In this document: piece after piece, positions 21,680 to 32,361 of the stretch
Layout: the number at the start of each line of letters is the position of its first letter
Position numbering within the stretch: position 1 is the stretch's first letter
Origin: Paralithodes platypus
Taxonomy: Eukaryota > Arthropoda > Malacostraca > Decapoda > Lithodidae
Length of the DNA: 64,000 nt
Reading direction: 5' to 3'
NCBI GenBank assembly: GCA_032716605.1
Contig: CM064495.1
Location: 21,806,086-21,870,085, forward strand
Notes under the pieces: model-generated
Database searches by the model: none
Seen by the model: the letters and a program-made list of their open reading frames with translations, nothing else
What the model was told of the DNA's origin: nothing
Program-made: the position numbers and the translations under genes

Positions 21680-23254
21680 CTCTCTATCCTTCTGTACTCT
21701 ATGATATGAACTCTCGAACTGCAAAATGAAGTTCCGAAACGTAAATATTAAGTACAGTCTGGGACTAAAGTCGTGGTATGGATCTTTAGCCATCCATTAG
21801 TGCCGTCTAACGGCGGTATTCGAAGCAATCCGATATATGATGTGTTTCGCTCTCTAAAGATGGCTCTGTTCGACACGTCCAAGTAGCGCCAAAAGTAAGC
21901 GAGAAACATTGTTTGTTGGTGGATTACGACCATGCCCAACTAGAACACACACACACACACACACTACTTAATTATCAGAATGTAAGGAATATTAGTATGC
22001 TCTACAACTATATTTAATGTATAATCGAGTGAGGCGAGTCTAGCATAGGAATATAATCAAAATAAGTTAGAATACTGTATTAAGACACCGTTCCGGATAT
22101 TAATGATTACATATAACCTAATGATAAAACATAGCAATGTAGATAAGGCACACCGAGTATTCTAGCTTACTAGGGAAATGGTATAAGGTGGATACAGTAT
22201 ACAAACCTTTGTAAGTGAATGCAACACAAGTCTATAGCCTATTATAATTTAGTCATATATCACGTAGGAATTATATATTATACAGTTAGTTTACACAAAT
22301 GTTTAGACATATATTATACTTAGTGAATAATAGCAATACTATGACTGTTTGCGTAAAAAATCTACTCAACTTGATCATGCCCTGACCTATTCCTCGCTGA
22401 TTATATTTTTCAAACGTTACCCAACTCCTCCGTTAGTGGTGGCAAGCAGATTGGACGTCCATGACCAATAAACAATCTACACTTTACTAAACCTACCATA
22501 GTTCCCTGGCAATGTTCTTTCTAAGGTAAGGGACTGCCCCTTGGTTCGCCTGAGGATCGCCCACAACTACGCTCATACATGGCTTTTTATATTTTCAGTA
22601 CAGAAAGTGTCTTTGTATGTTTCTGGTTGCTATTAGAAGATATTGTTCAGCTTATGAAATAGCTCTACCAATGAGGTTACAAATTATCGAATGAAATATC
22701 TTGATTGCTACAATTCCGAGCCAAGCTTAATAGAATATAACAAATAACATACCTAAAAAATAATACCCGTTCTGAATGATATCCAATCAATAACAAAATA
22801 TAATAAATACAGTATTCATATTAACCTTTAATCCGTTTTAATGTATAGTAAGCAATGTCATTAAGACTAGTATACTGTGTAAGTTTAATTTACTTGACTA
22901 AAACACGCATGTAATATACAATTGTATCACGATATACACTACAAGTTAAGTTCAAGGAGTCATTACACTCGTCTTCTGTGAATCATACCCATAAGGGAGA
23001 AACGATGTTATATTATTTACAAGGACATGCCAAGTTTCGACTGTATTTGGAGATCTATTCAGTTGTTAAGGGCTGTGAAGAGCGGTTGTGAGAGTCAAAA
23101 CTTGTCGTGTTCATGTATATAATAAAATATCATTTTCCACCAGGTGAATATTATTTTCCATTCAAACATTCACTGCATTGTGAGTGTCTTTCCTCTAACT
23201 CGTATTTCTGGCACAGTGACTTCACGATGCCAGACAGAGAGAGAGAGAGAGAGA

Positions 23255-23420
23255 GTGTCAGGTGGAGGGAAGGAGGGGTAGTGGGAGGTGGAGGGAGGGA
23301 GGGGTAGTGGGAGGTGGAGGGAGGGAGGGGTAGTGGGAGGTGGAAGGAGGGAGGAGTAGTGGTAGGTGGAGGGAAGGAGGGGATAGTGGTAGGTGGAGGG
23401 AGGGAGGGGGTAGTGGGAGG
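23255..23420. repeat. Purine-rich GGAGGGAGGGG minisatellite
   Basis: Degenerate ~29-bp units of GGTGGAGGGAGGGAGGGGTAG and GTGGGAG follow a (GA)n run at 23239-23254. The array resumes at 25020-25110 after the LINE C insertion. The runs of G triplets on this strand could form G-quadruplex or triplex DNA. Confidence 0.85.
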
Positions 23421-23421
23421 T

Positions 23422-25019
23422 ACAATGGAGTACAAAGTACAAAGGAGTACAAAGGAAATCAAGCAACAACAGATCTAGTGACCCTTCTAGGTTGCTTGTC
23501 CTCCAAAACACTGAGGATCAAGTGTCCAAACAGTGGTTTAGAGTGGGTAAGGGAACATTGGAAAGGGAATTACTGCCCTGGAACTAATGTCCGTGGCAGG
23601 ATTAGGAAGTTAGTAGGGGACAGATGGGTTAGTAACTGAGGGGGGGATAAAATAAAGTTATTCATTTACAAACGCAGTCAGTCGCGGGTTTGATGCGAGA
23701 TATTTGTCTAGGCGGAGTTTAAATGAATCAACAGTGATGCAGTCTATAACGTTTCGGGGAAGCCCATTCCACAAGTTGACAACTCGATTGAAGAAGAAAT
23801 TCTTAGATTCGTGTGAGTTAAAAGATTTACCAATAATTTTGCAACCGTTTCCCCGCGTGTAATTAGATTGGTCGATAGTGAAGTACTTACTACAGTTCAT
23901 ATTGTCGATGCCTTTGATGATTTTGAACACTTAAATTAAGTCACCTCTTAATCTGCGCTGGGTTAAAGGAAATAGATTTAATTCTCTAAGACGCTCTTCG
24001 TATGGTTTGTTCTTTAGGCTAGGTATCATTTTGGTAACTCTACGTTGAACTCGTTCTAGCTTGTTTATATCTTTTTGGTAATAAGGGCACCAGGATTGAA
24101 CGCAGTATTCCAGAAGAGGGCGGACTAATGAATTGTAAAGGGTTAGGATAACTTCTTTGGATTTATGCTCAAATGACCTGCCTATAAAGCCAATTATTTT
24201 GTTTGCCTTCTTAACAACTTCTGAACATTGTTGACTCGGTTTTAGGTTACTCGATATTGTTACTCCCAGATCGGTTTCTCTGTTTACATTCTTAAGCTGA
24301 GTGCCATTCATCGAATAGTTTGCTTTCTCATTTAGGTATCCGATATGTAGTACTTTACATTTATCCGCATTGAAACTCATTTGCCAAATTTGGGCCCAAC
24401 ATGACAATTTATCTAGATTGTGTTGCATATCGTCAACTTGTTCTTTTGAGAGTACGCTATTTGCAATTTTTGTATCGTCAGCAAATTTTGAGATTGTACA
24501 GGTGAGACCCTCATCAATGTCGTTGATGTAAATTAGAAAGAGAATTGGTCCTAGTACCGATCCCTGGGGTACCCCCGCTACTTACATTGGTCCATTTTGA
24601 TGCCTTACCGTTTATGACTACTCTTTGCTTTCTGTCGCTGAGCCAATTTTCTATCCATTTCAACACACCGTCTTGTATTCCATGCGCTTTTAGTTTTAGC
24701 AGTAAACGTTTGTGGGGAACTTTGTCAAAGGCCTTTTGAAAATCAAGGTATATAATATCTACAGCTTTACTCTCATCGTAGAGGTTGAGGATATCGTGGA
24801 AGAAGTCTAAGAGGTTTGTTAAACAGGAACGTTTTTTACGAAAGCCGTGTTGAGTATCTTTAAGTATGTTATTTTCCTCTAAGTGATTTACGAGTCTGTC
24901 TCGTATGACCGTTTCTAGCATTTTACATACAACTGAGGTTAAGCTAATTGGACGATAGTTACTGGGTAGGGATTTGCTGCCTTTTTTTAATATCGGTGTT
25001 ACGTTGGCTAGCTTCCACT
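23422..25019 (-). pseudogene. CR1-like LINE C, 5'-truncated
   Basis: In element sense: LANVTPILKKGSKSLPSNY and KMLETVIRDRL, then DTQHGFRKKRSCLTNLL and DIIYLDFQKAFDKVPHKRLL (frame 24514-24921). A frameshift near 24565 breaks GVPQGSVLGPILFLIYINDI. It continues as SKFADDTKIANS with the catalytic FADD, then WQMSFNADKCKVLHIG, LGVTISSNLKPSQQC, SLVRPLLEYCVQSWCPYY and ERVQRRVTKMI (23931-24428), and finally FFNRVVNLWNGLP (23658-23930). The 3' UTR ends in repeats of TTTGTACTCC at about 23425-23455, a CR1-style tandem tail. It interrupts the purine minisatellite. Confidence 0.9.
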
Positions 25020-25720
25020 AAGGTGGAGGAAAGGACGGGGTAGCAGTAGGTGGAAGGAGGGAGGGGGTAGTGGAAGGTGAAGGGAGGGAGGGATAGTGGG
25101 AGAGAGGCTTTATTAATTTCATTGGAGGTGTTTGGTGTTGGAGTGAAATTAACTAAACATAGATTGTTGGGTTTGGCGGGTCAATATACGAAGCTTATAT
25201 TTCCCAGAGAGTGAAATAAAATAAAATGTAGTCTGTACATCTTTATGTTAAGGAGATTTCTCTCGTGTAACACGATGTGTATTATTAAGCAGCATACTAC
25301 AACAGGATACTCATATAATAGGGACACATTTTGTAATGGGTAATGAACTGGGTAAGTTGCCCTGTATAGTGGAAAGATATTCTCGATTTTATATAAGCGG
25401 AAAGTTAAAAAAAAACAGTATTTTATAAATACAAGTTTTATTTTGTAAGCCAATAATCATAACATGGTAGAACATACAGCCTCATACATTCAAATTAATT
25501 AACTGTTAAATAAAGGATGCTTGACCTGCTAAGCAAAGATATATCTTATAGAACACCTAACACAAATAATTATGTCAAGGAGTTCTCGAGGGCACTGGAT
25601 TAATGTGAAGGAGATGGCATATAAAACCTTGTATAAGATAGTTACTGTGAACAGTTATTCAATATTATCAAATACTGACGAGGTCCGATGACTATTAAAC
25701 CTCTAAACAATTAGAGGTAT

Positions 25721-26716
25721 GTTGTATACTATAAACAATTAACACAGCTAGGTTTTTTATTCTTCGCATACAAATAGCTTAACTACTGTATTCCAGTCTG
25801 GTAAGCTGTTTAAACTTTTCGGTAATCCCTAAATCAATCTCATGCCTTATTTTAGCTATTATCTGTGATTATACATCATTAGAAAGTATCATTGGAAGAA
25901 AAGAGTTTAATAAGACCTAGTTTGACCAATGACTCATTGGATGTTTACGTTATCTCCCTACGCCCTAAAGTACTAAACGAGCTACAGTTTGTGTTCTTGC
26001 TTCGGAGCGTTTCATAAACTTTCATTCTCATCCATAAATATAGGAGATATAGACGGTATGGGAATAACATAAGGATTTTATGTATTATACCACGATCAAA
26101 CTCTGTTGAAGGAGATATGAAATAGTGAAACATATTAACGTTTTTAGTGGTAATAATTAAAAAGTCGTCGGGATGATCATTCTAAGGGTGGTGTGATACA
26201 GGCCAAGGTTGGGCGGAGGGATCTCCAACACAATTTACTGTATGGAATGATGGCATTAAATATATCCCAGTATTGCTTTAATACAGTATACTGTATATTA
26301 ATGTCCTCATAGGTAATCCTTTAATTGTTTCCTTCTATTGTTCCTCGTCATTATAATAATATCATATATTTTGTTTTAATTAATGTTATTTTACACCACG
26401 TTGTCATTCCTATGAACCCTACCATATTCAGTTACAGTATTTGTGTTGCATTGTTAATTAGTATCCTAATCTCTATTGTATATACATATTATTGGCGCTA
26501 GCAATACCGTCATTTAACGACCTATACTATAAACACCAATTATTGGTTATATAATTCGCATGAATAAGCTACTGTATATAGGGATATCTATTTAAATATT
26601 ACCGATAAAGTAAAATGACACACACCACTTCTAACTCTGAAATGTGTGCTTTTCATGGATATCCAGTGCATTTTTGCTTCCTATCAGCATTTATATTCCA
26701 TACATTCAAATAATGC
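25721..26716. other. AT-rich DNA, no gene seen
   Basis: Open frames are short and resemble nothing I recognise. This region separates the giant inverted repeat from the palindromic cluster. Confidence 0.5.
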
Positions 26717-26940
26717 AGTAGTGTGTGTGTGTGTGTTCTAGTTGGCATGGTAGTTATCCGCCAAGAAACAAAAAGTTTCTCGCTTACTTTTGGCGCTACC
26801 TGGACGTGTCGAACAGCGCCATCTTTGGAGAGCCAAACACATCATATATCGGATTGCTTCGAATAACGTCGTTAGAGGGCACTAATGGATGGCTAAAGGT
26901 CCATACCACGACTTTAGTCCCAGACTGTACACAAATGTAT
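26717..26940 (+). repeat. Isolated copy of the giant repeat's inner arm
   Basis: Begins GTAGTGTGTGTG and TGTTCTAGTTGGCATGG and continues through GAGGGCACTAATGGATGGCT to CCCAGACTGTACA, matching 20632-20860 and the reverse of 21765-21966. The (TG)n-led arm is therefore a dispersed repeat in its own right. Confidence 0.85.
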
Positions 26941-27450
26941 GAGATGATTCGATTTCGTTCAGGATAGCTTAAAAAATGTATGGCCCTAATTTATGTCATG
27001 GAGTGTACAGTACACTCTAACACATAAATTAGGGCCCAAATGTGAATCCTCGAACAACAAAACGAACCTCCGAAAAGTAAATATCAGGCAATGAATTAGT
27101 GAAAAGATTCGATTAATTTCAGAATAGCTTCCAAGTATCTAAACCTCGATTTGTGTTCTAGAACGTACTCTCTAGAACACAAATAATCCTCAACCCTCAA
27201 ACTATATGTATTAACTCTCGAACCAAGCATGCATTAGGTAAAAAGTACAATCATATGATTCAATTCAGTCCGAAAGAGCTTCGAATATTTAAGGCCACCA
27301 TTTACAGTATATCTCAGTGTGTACACTCTAGGACGTAAATCGTGACATTAAGTATTCTAAGAAATCCCAAACTGAATTGAATCTTTTCATCCATTCCTTA
27401 CCTAATATTTACACTTCGGAGGTTCATTTTCCTGTTCGAGGGTTCAAATT
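26941..27450. repeat. Degenerate ~155-bp tandem units, each with a palindrome
   Basis: GATTCGATTTCGTTCAGG…ATAGCTT recurs with changes at about 26946, 27105 and 27259. Each is followed by a hairpin: GGCCCTAATTTATGT paired with ACATAAATTAGGGCC around GAGTGTACAGTACACTC (26981-27037), TTTGTGTTCTAGA paired with TCTAGAACACAAA (27156-27190), and a weaker one at 27300-27347. An inverted partner of the unit start is at 27368-27440 (ACTGAATTGAATC). Confidence 0.7.
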
Positions 27451-27559
27451 GGGCAGGATATAATATGTCATAGAAATCTTAGACATTAATCCTGGCCCAT
27501 TATGAACCCTCGTACAGTAATCACTGGTATGTTTTATTCATATTTGTTCCTCTACAAAA

Positions 27560-27875
27560 GCATCTTGTCCAGAGTTGAAGCGTTCTACTATCTCGAAAAA
27601 TGTCTCTGAATATGGATCGTTGTCGTGAGAATATTTTCTAGTAGCCGAAACAAATTAAAAAATAAGCCGTAATGCATACCTGTAATGCAAGTTGTGTCAG
27701 ATGTAGTTCTAGACATTTATATTTTAGAATAATCAAGCACATGGGAATGAACAATAGAACATGTAAATACCATAATAAAGGGCATTTGTTCTCACGACAT
27801 CGATCATCCATACATACAGAATGATTTCGAGATAGTTAGTCGCTTCAACACTAAACAAAATGCCTTTTTGTGAGA
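27560..27875. mobile_element. Short terminal-inverted-repeat element
   Basis: GTTGAAGCG…TATCTCGAAA…GTCGTGAGAA (27574-27637) is the imperfect reverse complement of 27790-27862, with outer AAAAGCATCTTGT paired with AAATGCCTTTTTG. About 150 bp of noncoding DNA lie between. It fits a nonautonomous foldback element. Confidence 0.65.
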
Positions 27876-28129
27876 AATATAAATCAAACGAAGCCCTCTA
27901 AAACTAAATTCTATGACTTTAACCATTTTTGGTAGTTATTTCAAGTCTTTGGGTTTCAGCTGTGTATGTATTCTAGATCGAAGCTTTCGGGTTTGCTTCT
28001 AAACTAATTCACAATCAGAAAGTATAGTTGCACTGATGTTACTTTGTTTCGTGTTTTGGGGGGTGGTTGGCGTTGGTTGTTGAACGTTAGACATATTTCA
28101 GTTGTACTCGAGGCAGACATTGGAATAAA

Positions 28130-28537
28130 CCCTTACTGTACCGGCGACGTCCTTTTCATTTGATTTAGACGATTTTATGAAGCTTCTGAAGGATATATGG
28201 TTGCTAGAAGGATTCGGTATAATCCTGTGTAGCGGGTAGACTTGTACATATAACTCAATAATTTGGTAATGTTACAATATATCTTTAAATTTTACTTGCA
28301 TATACTAGGTTAGGTTAGGTTAGGTTACGTTTTGGTTAGGCTAGGTTAAAGATATTGTTCAATGTTTCTTAGTAAATAGGCATCTAAAAATAGTTCTACC
28401 CACTACAGAGGATCTTACCAAGGATTCATTGAGCTAATCTGCAGCCTTATAATGTGTAGATGTCTTTCCTAAGCCGAGTAATATCGTCTAATAGTTGCCA
28501 GAACATACTAACATGTACGTCACCGGTACTGAATGGG
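28130..28537. mobile_element. TTAA miniature element, family 2, copy 1
   Basis: A right TTAA lies at 28538-28541 and the left site is degenerate (ATAAA). Ends match as inverted repeats: CCCTTACTGTACCGGCGACG at the left and CCCATTCAGTACCGGTGACG reading in from the right. Related copies are at 53053-53292 and 58412-58716. An internal GATTTTATGAAGCTTCTG block resembles 56855-56885. Noncoding. Confidence 0.75.
28306..28327 (+). repeat. Interstitial TTAGG repeats
   Basis: Four consecutive TTAGG-phase units. TTAGG is the ancestral arthropod telomere repeat. Here it lies inside a TTAA element, so it does not mark a chromosome end. Confidence 0.85.
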
Positions 28538-28984
28538 TTAAGCAGGAACAGTGTCAAGTGATTTTTCTGGTGTTTTACGATATGCTAATATTGGGGTAGC
28601 ATCCAAGACAGCTAGAGCCGCCTTATTTACCAAGTTATCTGTATATTTTGTCAATGAATATAGTGCTTTATTGATGTTGTTCATGGTTTGAGTGGAGGAT
28701 TTGCATTAAATTACCCATTATTCATTATTCTGAAGGTACGGCGTCAAAGGGAGCAGTATAACTATTTTAATGTCACAATTTTTTTTGACATATTTGAAGA
28801 CTTATATGGAATCTATATACTCTAAATATCATATTCAAATTAGTTTCAACCCTCGGCAAAACCTATTACAAAATGGATAAAAACATATCTACCAATAATG
28901 TCTGCCTATCGTAAAACGGTTGTCAATACTCTCTTATAGACAGTGTGGCTTTCAGCGACGCCATTTTTATAATTATAACATAGG

Positions 28985-29100
28985 CTATTACTCACTCCAC
29001 CCCAACTGGATTTCTACCGTTAGCAGTTTTACCCAACCAGTGGGGGTGTGGGGGCGGCAGCCCCCACCCATAATACTAGGATAGGTTAGGTAAGGTAATG
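28985..29100. repeat. Hairpin/TTAGG module, copy 2
   Basis: ACTCCACCCCAACTGG precedes GTTTTACCCAACCAG, then the GTGGGGGC…GCCCCCAC hairpin (29048-29067) and ACTAGGATAGGTTAGGTAAGG. The same lead-in precedes the module at 30964. Confidence 0.8.
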
Positions 29101-29274
29101 GTTATATTCAACGACATATATGCAGCGTTATGAGAAACAATTTATTAGGGAAAATAGGCACCAATAGATTCGCCATATTTTTTCTCCATATAGTCCGCAT
29201 GGACGATTTTCGTTATCAACAAATTGAGAAATACCCACTTCACAGACAAATACACCAAAAATCTACGTCAAAGC

Positions 29275-29400
29275 GGGGGTGTGGGGGCAGCAGCCCCCAC
29301 CTATAATACTAGGATAGGTTAGGTAAGGTTGTTAGGTTAGGCTAATGTCCTTTCAGAGGGGTATAGGCTAGTAAACACTAGGATAGCCTATACCCGGTAA
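29275..29400. repeat. Hairpin/TTAGG module, copy 3
   Basis: Hairpin at 29278-29300, TTAGG-like tract to about 29345, then the same CTTTCAGAGGGGTATAGG and CACTAGGATAGCCTATACCC sequence that follows copy 1 at 9869-9925. The repeat unit is therefore longer than the module. Confidence 0.8.
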
Positions 29401-29884
29401 GAAGAGGATGAAAGAGAAGAGTCTTGCAGGTGTCTCTAGCTATAAGCTTAATGCTACCAAGGTTGTTCGTTTAGGCTAATGTCTCTTCAAAGTTTACTAT
29501 TTTTATATCATAGGCTATTACCCACTCCACCCCGTGAAATCCTTGAAATACGACCGGACTTTTGTCAAAAGTTGGCTCGGGTTTTTAAAAAAAATCTGGT
29601 TTAATGGGTCTCGAAAATGCTCAAACCCGAGCTAACTTGTATTTACAAATGCAATATATTCGCTTTATACGATTTTTACCCCTCAATTTCCCTATTTTTC
29701 ATAGCCCTTCCCACTATCAGGGGCCGTATTTTTAGATTTTTGGATAATGGGTAAAACGGTTTTTCCGAAGTTTGTAATTAAATACAAAGGCTATATAATA
29801 ATGAAAACAAACTGATTCCAAAAACAAAACCCATGGGAAAATTAGTGACATTAAAATTGCCGTTTTGGGATGGATGTAGATTCC
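29401..29884. other. Unidentified AT-rich DNA
   Basis: No gene seen. GGCTATTACCCACTCCACCCC near 29513 repeats the lead-in of the hairpin module, so the stretch is probably part of the same composite repeats. Confidence 0.45.
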
Positions 29885-30360
29885 GGGCGTACGGTCGTCA
29901 TGTTTACATAGGGCGAGCGCTGCGGTTAACTTCGCGTCTATTTTGACGGCGATTTTTTCGGTTATTTGCCCCCTGCTGGCAATATATATGATGACAATAT
30001 GTCATGGGGGGGGGGGGGTGAGGAGGAGCAAAGACCCCCCTTAACATATTATTGTATCCAATGGCATTCAAAATAGACTGGAACATGATTGCAAAGGTCC
30101 GACGCTTCCCCCGCCGCCACCGCCGTTATATTTACATTTGTCGATCGCCGAGGTTAAGTTCGCGTCTATTTTGACGGCGATATTTTCGATAATTTGCCCC
30201 CTTCTGGCAATATATATTTATGATGATGACGATATGTGAGGGGGGGGGCAAAGTCTCCCTTCAACATATTATTGTATCCAAAGGCAGTCAAAATAGACGG
30301 GAACAAGATGGCAAATGTCCGACGCCACTACACGTAGTGTAAACAAGGCTGGCGGTATGC
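29885..30360 (-). mobile_element. Foldback family, two tandem ~240-bp units
   Basis: Unit 1 (29885-30105) and unit 2 (30106-30355) each read CGCGTCTATTTTGACGGCGA, TTTGCCCCCTGCTGGCAATA, a G homopolymer, AACATATTATTGTATCCAA and CAAAATAGAC. They are inverted relative to the 8216-8866 cluster. The right edge GTAGTGTAAACAAGGCTGGC mirrors 8645-8672. Confidence 0.8.
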
Positions 30361-30765
30361 CTGCGCTTAACATTCTTGCCTAAGTTTTTCCAATGGCGCC
30401 ATTTATTGGGTGAATCGCAGTTTTACAGTAGGTAAGGGAAATTGTGGGGTAAATTGGATTTCTTACCAGGATGGACTCCGTGGGGATAGGGAGCCCCAAA
30501 CATGCCAACAGTGTGCTGATTACTAGGCAACAAAACAGAACAAAGAAAAACAAGATAGATAACTGTGGAAAGTGTGTTGATTGCATGAGAAATTGACATG
30601 GTATATTATGTAGGCAATCATAATTGACTGCAGGGTTCAATATTATTTTAATATCACGAATTTTGTTGATATATTTGAAGATAAATATTGAATGTATATG
30701 CTCTAAAGATCATAAGAAAATTTGTTTTAACCCTCGGCAAAACCTAATAAAAAAGTATGGTATTA
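30361..30765. other. Unidentified DNA with shared repeat text
   Basis: GCCATTTATTGGGTGAAT near 30392 recurs at 33499, and ACCCTCGGCAAAACCTA near 30731 recurs at 28851 and 31706. No gene seen. Confidence 0.45.
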
Positions 30766-31217
30766 TTCTATAATTGCACCTATACGAGCTTAACAAATTA
30801 TTATTGTATTTAACAGGAAGGTACGGTGAGGTAAGTGATGTGGTATAGGTGGCAATATGCGGAAATGGATTATAAAGGCATTCTGCCCCCCTCTTACCCC
30901 CTTATGAAAATCTACGGTTATTCACTCCACCCCAACTGGATTTCTACAGTTTTACCCAACCAGCGGGGTGTGGGGGCGACAGCCCCCACCCATAATACTA
31001 GGTTAGGTTAGGTAAGGTTGTTAGGTTAGGCTAATGTCTCTCTGAAACATTGTAAATCCGTGTCACATCTAGATTGATAGACTTTTGTCAGAGGGGGCGG
31101 AATGCCCTTATAATCCATTTCCGCATATTGCCACCTATACCACATCACTTACCTCGTTGTACCTTCCTGTTAAATACAATAATATTTTTTTTAGCTCGTA
31201 TAGGTGCAATTATAGAA
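30766..31217. mobile_element. Foldback with ~130-bp arms enclosing a hairpin/TTAGG module
   Basis: Arm 30766-30896 is a close reverse complement of 31091-31217 (shared TAATTGCACCTATACGAGC and GATGTGGTATAGGTGGCAAT), with a few mismatches. The 194-bp loop holds module copy 4 (hairpin 30967-30988, then GGTTAGGTTAGGTAAGGTTG). The open frame at 31074-31256 lies across the right arm and is not a gene. Confidence 0.85.
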
Positions 31218-31913
31218 ATTTACCAAAAGTATGGTACTGACATTTATTTTTCGTAACAAGTTTGTCAATACGGTACTTCCAGTTATCGACAGCTCTAAAG
31301 AATTATTGGTTTAAAATTCTAGTTTCGCTTTCACAGCATACTCATAAATTTCTATGGCTACTTTAGAGTGGTCATATACCATACTTAATTCCTATATATG
31401 TCCAAAGCGGCGGAAATGCATTATAAGGAATTATACCTACTGTAAAAAAAAATATATATTTTCTCCCCATATGCGGCACCATAGCTATTACATAATACTA
31501 GGTTAGGTTAGGTAAGGTTGTTAGGTTAGGCTAATGTCGTTAATGTAGTTTATTATCATTATATTACGTCTTTTACCCAGCAATTTCCCTGATCTTCATA
31601 GTTGGTCGGGAAGCTATGCCTTTACAACGGCGCCTCCCTTTTGTCGCTGTGTACGTGAAACTAGAATTTTAACGAATTATTAAAGATCATATGAAAATGT
31701 ATTAAACCCTCGGAAAAACCTAATATAAAAGTATGCTACTAAAATTTAATTTTCGTAACAAGGTTGTCAATACGGTACTTTCCCGTTATCAATGTACAAT
31801 CAAAGCTGAACATTGCAGAGTAAATACCGTAGACTTCATCGACTTTTCTTTCACCTTCATATAATCGACAGCCATTTTTTTTTTTTTTTTACTAAGGGAA
31901 TAGTAGTCAACCA
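31218..31913. repeat. Composite repeat with a hairpin-less module
   Basis: CTAGGTTAGGTTAGGTAAGG and TTGTTAGGTTAGGCTAATGTC at 31498-31540 repeat the module without its hairpin. CGTAACAAG…TTGTCAATACGGTACTT occurs at 31253 and 31754. No gene seen. Confidence 0.6.
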
Positions 31914-31995
31914 GCGGGGGTGTGGGGGCGGCAGCCCCCACCCATAATACTAGGTTAGGTTAGGTAAGGTTGTTAGGTTAGGCTAATGTCTTTTC
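31914..31995. repeat. Hairpin/TTAGG module, copy 5
   Basis: Perfect GTGGGGGC…GCCCCCAC stem at 31922-31941, then CTAGGTTAGGTTAGGTAAGG and GTTAGGCTAATGTC. A poly-T run precedes it at 31876-31890. Confidence 0.85.
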
Positions 31996-32361
31996 AAATC
32001 ACTATCGGGGAGCGAGTGTGTCTCAACATCGATTGATAGGCCTAATGGGGAAAATAGGTTTTCCCGAGATTTCTAATTAATTACAAACACTATATATTGA
32101 TGCAAATGACCAATTTTGTTTATAAAAAACACTCGGAAAATTCGTGGTATTAAAATAACATTTTTCCGACTGCAGTTTTAGGACAAATAGCCTACAGAGT
32201 TAATTAGTATTCAAATAACCTCGCATCCAAGTGTGCAGCTAATTGCCTTTTGAACTCCGGCAAGGTAGGAGACAACACTACAGCGTAGGGCAGACTATTC
32301 CAGAGACTAATCAATCTGACTGAAAAAAATCTCCTTCTCAGCTCTATTTGGACACTGGGTT
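31996..32361. other. Unidentified DNA
   Basis: Mixed-composition sequence. In reverse, 32213-32350 vaguely resembles a LINE C-terminal region (ctccttctcag / cagactattccagag), but I could not confirm coding motifs. Confidence 0.35.

Larger units (their letters stand above)
21680..25720. repeat. Right arm of giant inverted repeat
   Basis: Reverse-complement partner of the left arm. It contains ~370 bp absent from the left arm (about 22600-22980), the purine minisatellite (23255-23420, 25020-25110) and the LINE C insertion. The inner ~280 bp (21680-21966) end in (AC)n and recur in the other orientation at 26717-26940. Confidence 0.9.

Noticed and set aside
23151..23511. Proline/serine-rich frames on the minus strand
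   Set aside because: They translate a purine minisatellite in several frames at once, a composition artefact.
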